Below, in pieces: positions 56,149 to 64,000 of a DNA stretch of 64,000 nt; the stretch's first letter is position 1; the number at the start of each line of letters is the position of its first letter. Position numbers and translations under genes: made by a program. The stretch spans positions 13,525,351-13,589,350 of the forward strand of contig OZ024878.1 of assembly GCA_964017185.1 (NCBI GenBank). Reading direction: 5' to 3'. The stretch is from Rugalucina vietnamica (lineage: Eukaryota; Mollusca; Bivalvia; Lucinida; Lucinidae). The notes below the pieces were generated by a model. That model saw only the letters and a list, made by a program, of their open reading frames with translations, was not told the origin of the DNA and ran no database searches.

Positions 56149-59090
56149 ATGAAGGAGAGATAAAAACAACTGTCTAGGATTGATCGGCAAATCACATTTT
56201 AGACAGTACATAAAACTGATGAGAATTAATGGGTCTAAAAGTTTAAAAACAGGATAAAACATGCAGTGCACTGTCTCTAGGGCTTGGGGTGCTGCAGCTC
56301 TCCAACTGCTGCCTTGAATACCTCAAGACTTGGAGAAACTGCAACACTAGCTGGGAGGGCATTCCACTGTACAACTGCCAGTGGAAAAAAGGAGTATTTG
56401 TAGTAATCTTTGCCAGTGTGGATTTGGCGAAATGTCATGGAGTGGCAAAATCTGGAAATCCGGTGTGCGGGCTGGATGTAGTCGGGGAGTGGCACAGCCA
56501 CAAGGCCATTGACAATTTTATAGAAGAGACAGAGCCGGGCTACAGACCGTCTCTGCTCAAGGGTCTGCCAGCCCAACTGAGCCATCAGTGATGTGACACT
56601 AGTTGTACTGGCATAGTCATTTAGGGTCCACCGGGCTGCCCGTCTTTGGACCATTTCCAGCTTGCCTTTGTTTTCTTTGGTATTGGGGTCCCATGCTGAA
56701 GAAGCATATTCCAGCTGGGGTCGGACCAACGACTGGTATGCTGCTTCTCGGATTTGAGGGGACTTTGTTTTGATGTTGCGTTTTATAAATCCGAGAGACC
56801 TATTAGCATTTGATGTGATCCTGTTCACATGAGTGTTCCAGCTCAGGTTACTGGAGATATCAACCCCCAAGTACCTGGCGCTGCTGACAGCCTCTAGCAC
56901 CTGTCCATGCAGTATGTACTGTGTCTGAAGGGGTGTCCTAGAAGCCGTCACCCTAATCACCTGGCACTTGGAAGGGTTGAACTCCATATCCCATCTTGCC
57001 TCCCATGTCTGGAGTCTGTCAAGGTCCTTCTGTAGAGTGTCACTGTCACTTTTACTGTCTAAGGTCAGGTAGATGGCAGTGTCATCAGCAAAGAGATGCA
57101 CCTGTGAGACAATGTCTTGGGGAAGGTCATTGATGTAGGCCAGGAAAAGGATAGGTCCCAGCACTGAGCCCTGGGGGACTCCCGATGTGACTGGGACCGA
57201 GTCAGACTCCTCGCCCTCAACAACAACCTTCTGCTGACGATTACTTAGGAAGGCTCTGATCCAGCGCAGAGTGGCATTTCTTATTCCATATGAGTGTAGC
57301 TTCAAGAGTAACTTTGAGTGGTTGACCTTGTCAAAAGCCCTAGAAAAGTCAAGCAGGATAAGATCTGTTTGCTTTCTTTGGCTTGTCTTGCGAGCAAGGT
57401 CCTCAATGAGTGACACTAACTGGGTCTCACAGGAACGTCTCTCCCTGAAACCGTGTTGTAGGTCGTACATCAGTCCGTTGGTGTCTAGGTGTTTCACTAC
57501 ATTTGATGCAATAATGTGTTCCATTACCTTACACAAGATACATGTAAGGGAGATGGGCCGATAATTGGCAGCAGCTGATTTTTCACCCTTTTTGAATATG
57601 GGCGAGACATTGGCTGAGTTCCATATAGGTGGCACAGCACCGGATTCAAGTGAGCGTTCAAAGAGAACTTTTAGAATAGGGGCAAGTTCTACTCTAAGTT
57701 CTTGCAGAACGACAGGTTTGATTCTGTCGGGCCCTGCTGCCTTTTTTGGTTTCAGGTTCTTAAGGAGGTTTATTATACCTGCTTCAGAGATAGAGATCTC
57801 AGGCATAACCGGTGTTGAATTTCTCAACTCTTCCGGCAAAGCATCTGGGAGGATGACCTTGTCATCTACAAGGTCTTGCACTTTCATGAGAGAAAGCTCT
57901 CTTAGTGAAAGTGGGGCTAGTGGTGTAAACACAGACTTGAATTGCTGGTTTAAGATGTTGGCCTTATCTTTGGTTTCTGTATGCAGATTTCCATTCTGCT
58001 TCAGGGGTGGTATTCCTTGTTGGTCGGTCCGGGAATTTTTCAGATACTGGAAGAGTTTTTTACTGTCCGCTTGACCGACTGTTTGATTAGTTTGTCCGTC
58101 CATCCCTAATAGGCCTTCAAGGTATGCCTCATGGCAATCCTTGATTTTTCTCTTGATTGAGTGTCTAAGAGAAACATATTTTTCTCTTAGTTGGGAGTTG
58201 CCTGATTTCTTATATGCCTTATAGTACCTATCTCTTTTGTGGATTAATTGTTTGATCTCTCTGGAGATCCAGGGGAGAGAGGGTTTACCCTTTATTACCT
58301 TAGTGGGGATACACTGATCAGTTACTTGATCAATTTTATTTGTGAGGTCAGTCCAAAGTTCATCGACAGGTCTCCCATGATGCTCTGCCAAAAACTTGGC
58401 TTGATAATCTTTGATTTTGGACCGAAAAGTGGTCCAGTCAGCTTTGTTGAAGAGGTGGATTGTCCTGCGCTTTTGCTTGGCCTGGGTTGGTTTCATAGCA
58501 ACCTCAGCCAAAACAATATCATGGTCACTGAGACCAGGCAGGCATTCCACCTTGGTCACTAAAGTAGGGTTTGAGGTCAGGATAAGATCCAGTATGTTGT
58601 CAAGTCTAGTAGGTTCAGTCACAATCTGTGTAAGGTTAAAGTCATCCAATAACTCAACAAAATTGTCATATATTGGGCTAGGAGAACAGTCCGGTCTAAT
58701 AGATGGCTCACAGTCAACCCATGTGAATTTTGGTAGGTTAAAGTCACCGACAACCATGATATTACCCTTCTTACCATTCAACTTATCAAGGGAGTCTCTT
58801 AGCTTATCCAGGCTATCTTGGTCATCCTCATGTGGTTTATAAAAGGCAGCGAGATACAATGGCTGGGCTCCAACAATCTCTAGTTTGACCCATGTTATCT
58901 CACACTCAGACCTGAGCTGAGGCTGCTCAGAACAGATCAGAGTGTCACTCACTAGCACAAAAACACCCCCGCTGCGGGTAGTTTTTGAGACCCTGTCAGT
59001 CCTATAAGGAGTATAACCTGGTGGAAATATCTCACAGTCTTTTATATCCGGGGATAACCAAGATTCTGTACGTTCAAAAACAAACTTTTT
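56149..59090 (-). mobile_element. Non-LTR retrotransposon (Jockey/CR1/L2-like) with long ORF
   Basis: The main frame runs from about 59080 to 56277 on the minus strand and is uninterrupted for over 890 codons. Upstream of the GTG at 58958 the frame stays open for about 40 codons (FERTESWLSPDIKDCE, then RTDRVSKTTRSGGVFV), so the true start is further 5' and lost. Counting from 58958: endonuclease part, residues 1-160 (GDFNLPKFTW at 71, GLSDHDIVL at 142); reverse transcriptase, ~450-720 (NYRPISL at 465, LLDFSRAFDKV at 535, GVPQGSVLGP at 593, FADD at 623-626). The C-terminal domain ends SFFPLAVVQWNALP. The ORF1 and the first part of the endonuclease are missing, so the copy is 5'-truncated. It probably cannot move, but the intact RT suggests recent insertion. 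The 3' tail reaches the right end of T6. Confidence 0.9.
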
Positions 59091-59310
59091 TCATCCGAAG
59101 TTAGTTTAAGTATTCTCAAAGACTTGGAGCGTCCTGACATCAACATAGAAATAGAGTACATGTTAGTGATAAGTTTTCCGGTGTTATCATAAACATTCAG
59201 ACATGGAGAATTCAAAGATTAATGATGCTGAATTATATACACCCGATAATTGGCCTATTAAAAGAAATCGCTGAACTTTGATAAAAGAAAATTAAATTTT
59301 AATTCCACAG

Positions 59311-59461
59311 AATCATCAAGTACGTTTACGGACAAAGCCTGTCACATGCCGACAAAATTAAAGGAGTTGGAGAACAATCCATGATTAAAGAATCTCTTTC
59401 TCACACTATAGTTAATCATCCATCAGAAGTTGGTGTCAATAGTTCTGCTCATTGTGATACC
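59311..59461 (+). other. Candidate internal exon
   Basis: An open segment of ~50 codons (IIKYVYGQSLSHADKIKGVG, then ESLSHTIVNHPSEVG) is preceded by TTTTAATTCCACAG and followed by GTAAGTTG, a consensus acceptor and donor. It lies just inside the right end of T3. I do not recognise the protein. It could be a captured host exon or part of the transposase gene of T3's autonomous relative. Confidence 0.4.
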
Positions 59462-59561
59462 GTAAGTTGTTCACACCTTCAATTTATTACCACACCTTAC
59501 CTGATCAATCTATCTATCTATATACCTATCTGTCTTAATAAAATGTGTACTTTGGCTGTCT

Positions 59562-59565
59562 CAAA

Positions 59566-59596
<31 letters not shown>

Positions 59597-59598
59597 AT
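59562..59598. repeat. (AAAT)n microsatellite
   Basis: About nine AAAT units, directly next to the right array of T3. Confidence 0.95.
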
Positions 59599-59759
59599 TG
59601 GGGTGAAACGACTAGGGGGGAAATGGTATTGGGGGCGAAACATCTAGGGTATGAGGGGCAAAACGACTAGGGTGGAAATTAGAGGCGAAACGACTAGGGG
59701 GGAAATGACTAGGGGGGAAACGTCTTGGGGGCGAAACGTCTTGTGACCCTTCAGTCATA

Positions 59760-60650
59760 CCCATTTGTTTGCAAAGCAACAATTGACTTGTACGTGCCCA
59801 ACATGTACAGTATATAGACAAGTACAAAGCTTACGTCATCAGACAATGTTACTATTTTCCGGTATCGAACGCTAATTCCGGTGGGTGGCAAAACATCAAT
59901 ATCGGCCATAGTGGCGTATGGAAAGTCTGTGTTAATTATTTCTCCCAATTCCATGTTTTTCACATGTATATAGATTTGATAATTGTTGATTTACTTATCT
60001 GATCCATATTTGACGAATTAGTAGTCTTTTTATAGGATTTCCATTGATTTTTTGATAGATTTTATTGAATTAAAATACCTCCTTTATTGACAATATTTCC
60101 GCAATATCTGCCCCCCAAAATAACATAAAAATTTAATTTAAAAGGTGAAATTGGCTGGAACTTACAATTAAAGATGTTTATTTATTTATCCATTGTCTTT
60201 AAACAAAGTTTTTATTTGATATTTCTACAAAATAAAGCGACAAATTGAACCTATATCATAATGTGTTTATATGAAGATCGGCACTTTCTGCCCACCAGAA
60301 GGGGAGAATCCAGGTAATCGGAGTTATCTCTGGATCTGTGCACATGCGCATAGCAAATGTAAACACAATTGGAACTGCCTCGTCCAATCAGAGTTCATTG
60401 ATTTTTGATTAGGCGAGGAGTTCCGAATGATATAAACAATAACATTGTATGTGTGTATAGGGACATGCATAGGCTAATGAAAAGAGGCAGAATTCTGCCC
60501 ATGAGACTTCAGTGAGATTTCAAGAGATTTCGAATAAATTGCATAATTATTTACCTTAATTTCATTATTTCATAATACATGTAATATAACTCATAAGTCT
60601 CTGGGATGACTATTTAAGGGAAATAACAATAATTAGTAAGAAACAATATC
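59760..60650. other. Intergenic, nothing recognised
   Basis: No supported ORF or RNA. GTTGGAGGCGTGG-type promoter sites were not seen. Confidence 0.45.
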
Positions 60651-60652
60651 AT

Positions 60653-61262
60653 TTAAGGATTGAAATTCAGATTTTAGCTTTCACTGGGTGATGAAAAACA
60701 TTAGGCTGTTTTAATGTCTGTAAAGCCTGAAGGGCTTCTTCGGGCTTCTCGGAGACATTAAAACAGCTAATGTTTTTCATCATCCAGTGAAAGCTAAAAT
60801 CTGAATTTCAATACTTATATTCACCAAATCCACATTAATTTGCTGGTTGCCAGTTTTCCAATAACCAATTTTTTTTTTACCAATATTGGAAATCCAGGTA
60901 ACTAGTAAAACCCCCTTAGTTAGCCATTGGTCAATATTGGACACACCTTAAAATACTGACCAATGACTAACTGAGGGGGTTTTACTGGTTACCTGGTTTT
61001 CCAATATTGATTATTTGTAAGCTGGAAACCAGCAATTAAGTATCAGATTTTTAATTGTGCATATCACTTTCATGTTATTTGACATTAAATTCAACTTAAC
61101 ATATAATTTTGGAACAGCCAAAATGTCAAATTTTCACGCCTAACGTCATGGCGATACGTGACCAACGTCACAACAACAAGAGTAAACAAACAACGTCACT
61201 GACTGGTTTTGATGTCGCCCCGCCCATAGGCATGGCCTCTAGATCACGTGACTTAATGTCCT
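60653..61262 (+). mobile_element. Hairpin-headed element family FB, copy 2
   Basis: Hairpin 60660-60812, with a short duplication at the tip (GGCTTCTTCGGGCTTCTC), then the conserved tail. It carries its own foldback insertion at 60838-61036. Confidence 0.87.
60838..61036. mobile_element. Foldback nested in FB copy 2
   Basis: Outer ends TGCTGGTTGCCAGTTTTCC and the complement of GCTGGTTTCCAGC. Inner arms are CCAATATTGGAAATCCAG and GTAAAACCCCC, with their complements. Absent from the other two FB copies. Confidence 0.82.
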
Positions 61263-61264
61263 TC

Positions 61265-61800
61265 ATTTAAGGATTGAAATTCAGATTTTAGCTTTCACTG
61301 GGTGATGAAAAACATTAGGCTGTTTTAATGTCAGTGAAGCCCGAAGGGCTTCTCGGAGACATTAAAACAGCTAATGTTTTTCATCATCCAGTGAAAGCTA
61401 AAATCTGAATTTCAGTACTTATATTTACATTTTATATTATCAATCAAGTATCAGATGTTTAATTGCACATATCACCGCTCGTTTTCATGTTATTAGACAT
61501 TAAATCCGACAACGTAATTTTGGAACAGCCAAAACGTCAAATTTTCGCGCCTAACGTCATGGCGATACGCGACCAACGTCACGACAACAAGAGTAAACAA
61601 ACAACGTCACTGGATGGGTTTTGACGTCGCCACGTCCATAGGCATGGCCTCTAGATCATGTGACTTAATGTTTTTCATTGGGAAATGAAGAACATCAAGA
61701 AAGATACTTTCATCTAGGGAGATTGCAATAAAAATGTAAATATTGGGAAATGAAGAACATCAAGAAAGATACTTTCGTCTAGGGCGATTGCAATAAAAAT
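61265..61800 (+). mobile_element. Hairpin-headed element family FB, copy 3
   Basis: Follows copy 2 directly. Hairpin 61273-61416 with tip AAGCCCGAAGGGCTT, then a tail nearly identical to copy 1. The last ~60 bp (GGGAAATGAAGAACATCAAG) are duplicated in tandem. Confidence 0.87.
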
Positions 61801-61914
61801 GTAAATATTATGATTTGCATAATATTTGAAATTATGTAACGCTAGGTTTGACTTGATTATCCTTTTTTTCAATAAGCCAATGAAAACTATGTCACTTTTT
61901 ATGATAACGGGGTA

Positions 61915-62272
61915 TCAGTTAAAACTAGCAACTGTAAGCTCCTTTTCATGAGGGAGGTCACAGTAGGCAGAATCATGCATATATTTTGATAGTGTTTTCC
62001 ATGCAGTTTATGTTGCTGACCGTCAGCCAATGTGAACCTCCAGGCTCCATCTTTTGATGACCTGTCTGTATAAAAAGTTTTTCATGTCTGTCAAAATCCA
62101 GTTGATAGGCCAACTGGCAAGACTGAAATCCCTGCAGGTCTAGAAATTGGTAGCTGAGTAAGTTCATAACACTGTCAATAATGATATCCTTCACCCACTG
62201 TTTGCTCTCCAAAATCCTTTTTTGCGAACGTTTAAATTGTAGTGGAGCTTTATTCTGTCTGCTAGTACCCAT
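61915..62272 (-). pseudogene. Ulp1-like cysteine protease fragment
   Basis: The 99-codon frame includes WVKDIIIDSVMNLLSYQF, DLQGFQSCQLAYQ, KLFIQTGHQ and SHWLTVSNINC. This order resembles the first half of an Ulp1/SENP-like peptidase domain of the type found in some transposon-derived proteins of invertebrates, with H of HW as the catalytic histidine. The normal continuation (VYDS...) is lost to a frameshift near 61975: in the next frame one reads HDSAYCDLPHEKELTVASF. There is no upstream in-frame start or splice site. The relic ends where FB copy 3 begins. The family call is from memory of the motif, so moderate. Confidence 0.55.
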
Positions 62273-62274
62273 AC

Positions 62275-62860
62275 TTCCAGGCTATACATTTTGGAGTTGA
62301 TGTTATAATATTATCAAAAGTAAATTCTGTTCGTCTTATGAACTGTTTTAAATAAGTTGCCTCCCTTGGGCCGGAAAGGCACATGTATTAGACGTAGTTT
62401 GTTCATATTCAAACAGTGTTAGGAGTTCTTGTTCACCAAGTGTGTTGTTCTTTACTAAATTTTTGTTACTTTCGACAGATGACAAAGTCATAGTGTATAT
62501 AATCATGCGACGTTGAATATTAAGTTTTGACGTTGTCTCGTAGCAACAATCTTTCAAGCATTCAAAGATTTAGAAGTTTTCTGAGTGTTTGGAGATTGTC
62601 TGTAATTTCTGTTCCGTGATTTAGAAAGTTCTCTAATTTTTAGCTTTGATGACAACACATTTGTTCCGTAATAGAATTGTTCCGAGAAACGAGCTACTTC
62701 GGTTCCAAGTTAGCTGTTCTGACATAACTTCCATTCCATGTTTGAGATGAATTTCTGCTATTTTAATAAGATTCTATAAATATTTTTTCCATGCATTCTA
62801 GGGCATTCCGAATTTGTGTGTAACTTCCGTTCCGCATTTAGAAGGTATTTTGCTATTTAT
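62275..62860. other. Intergenic, nothing recognised
   Basis: Repeated TTCCG/TTCTG words near 62600-62830 (GTTCCG, CATTCCG) give a weakly repetitive look; no gene. Confidence 0.45.
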
Positions 62861-62861
62861 A

Positions 62862-63900
62862 CCCCCGGCATTTATGCCGACGGGTATATAGTTTTCGCTT
62901 TTCCGTTTGTCCGTTCGTATGTTCGTTAGTTCGTTTGTTCGTTAGTTCGTTAGTTCAGTAGAATTTGCGTCAAAGTTTTGGTTAAAGTTTCTCTAGTGGT
63001 GTATATCTCATGCAGAAAGTCAGAAACCATTCATATTTGGACCATAGGTACCCTATAGGGTTTGCCTTGTTTCCATGAGTTCGGACCCCAGAGTCCATGC
63101 CCGTGGGTGGGGCTAGAGATCAAAATCTAGGTCACCTTTAATTTGCGACAAAGTTTTGGTTAAAGTTTCCCTAGTGGTGTATATCTCAAGAACCATTTAT
63201 CAGAAATCATTCATATTTGGACTTTAGGTACCCTATAGGGTTACTTTGATTCCAAGAGTTCAGACCCCAGGGTCCATGCCTGGGGGTGGGGCTAGAGTTC
63301 AAAATCTAGGTCACCTTTAATTTGCGTCAAAGTTTCGGTTAAAGTGTCTCTAATGGTGTATATCTCATGAGCCAATTTTCAGAAATCATTCATATTTGGA
63401 CTTTAGGTACCCTATAAGGTTTGCTTTGTTTCCGTGAGCTCAGACCTGAGGGTCCATGCTCGGGGGGTGGGGCTAGAGTTCAAAATCTAGGTCACCTTGA
63501 AAATGTGCTATTTACATAGTGTTTTTTTCTTCTCTAAGTTCATATATTAACAAAGACTTATAGGAATATATTCCAATTTGGATCATAGATACCCTTTAGG
63601 GTTGAATTAAATTTTATGGCACCAAACTCTAGGGGTGGGGCTGGAGGTCAAAATCTAGGACACATTTATAAGATACAATAGTTACCAAGATTAATATTCT
63701 GTAGGTCTATATCTTGACAACCATTTGTCAGAAAGCATTCATGCTTACAACATAGACAACATAGGTACCACATAAGGGTTAGACCCAAGGGTCCATGCAT
63801 GGGGGTGGGGGTGGGATGGACCCAAGGGTCTATGCATGGGGTGGTGGTGGGACTTGAGGTCAAGGTCTGGGGCATTTTTTTTTTTTTTTTTTTTTTAAGA
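62862..63900 (+). repeat. Tandem ~178 bp repeat with GTTCGTTA array
   Basis: Begins CCCCCGGCATTTATGCCGAC and a GTTCGTTAGTTCGTT array (62915-62960). Three good units (about 62955, 63135, 63315) and one or two worn ones follow. Each has CAAAGTTTTGGTTAAAGT, CATTCATATTTGGAC, TAGGTACCCTATAGGG and GGTGGGGCTAGAG. Ends in a T run at 63877-63896. I regard this as a common mollusc interspersed repeat. Confidence 0.82.
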
Positions 63901-64000
63901 ATGACACTCTATTTTCATTCCAATCTAGGACTGAGGACCTGACCCCCCACAATGTCCGTGGATTACGTCCTAGATTGAGTATACACGTCAGCTCTGTATA

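Larger units (their letters stand above)
53108..59748. mobile_element. 6.6 kb foldback element T3 with 8 bp target duplication
   Basis: Flanked by CTTCAGTC at 53100-53107 and 59749-59756. The inverted ends contain GACGTTTCGCCCCC and open into arrays of CTAGTCGTTTCGCCCC units (53115-53280 and 59599-59748). Its left end (GAATCCGGGACGTTTCGCC) resembles the ends of T2. The size is inflated by later insertions: an inverted-repeat element (54038-56147), an FC copy, a SINE and a non-LTR retrotransposon (56149-~59100). A possible exon lies at 59311-59461. Confidence 0.83.

Noticed and set aside
57271..58842. Plus-strand ORFs up to 169 codons opposite the retrotransposon ORF
   Set aside because: Antisense shadows of the RT frame.

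Overview
This window looks like nuclear DNA of a marine invertebrate, most likely a bivalve mollusc. It is AT-rich, very poor in genes and dense in nested transposons. The one intact host-like gene is an intronless B-box/coiled-coil/beta-propeller (TRIM-like) protein of a kind that is greatly expanded in bivalves. Several dispersed repeats are of types I associate with mollusc genomes. No prokaryotic or organellar feature was seen, and no complete tRNA or rRNA gene. All family assignments are from reading the sequence, not from database searches.

Layout. 610-18090: a non-coding locus present in three diverged tandem copies (610-9690, 10540-14530, 15230-18090), each carrying its own insertions: a dead mariner, foldback elements, tails of an RT retroelement, a SINE and expanded microsatellites. 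18100-28920: intergenic DNA with SINEs, palindromic MITEs and foldbacks. 29018-30790: the TRIM-like gene on the minus strand, with a 45-50 bp minisatellite starting about 50 bp upstream of its ATG. 32289-35844: a 3.6 kb inverted-repeat element holding a LINE fragment, which is itself cut by another retroelement tail and by a SINE with a 14 bp target duplication. 35847-37300: a tandem ~320 bp repeat. 37690-39629: a 24 bp minisatellite of about 80 units. 40500-46440: dispersed repeats, hairpin-headed elements and an 860 bp near-perfect palindrome. 47425-48010: a LINE RT fragment next to a SINE.

48320-59756 is the most unusual part. It is a nest of four foldback-type elements whose terminal inverted repeats are arrays of short, partly palindromic tandem motifs. 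Three are flanked by exact 9 bp direct repeats and the fourth by 8 bp. One is inserted into the terminal repeat of another. The largest (6.6 kb) contains a nearly full-length non-LTR retrotransposon ORF, a SINE, another hairpin element and a candidate spliced exon. 60650-64000 has two tandem copies of a hairpin-headed element, a broken Ulp1-like protease fragment and a ~178 bp tandem repeat.

The genes do not form a pathway. The window records repeated insertion by elements that share a hairpin-rich architecture; that architecture, and the 9 bp duplications in particular, is the best candidate for something not yet described.
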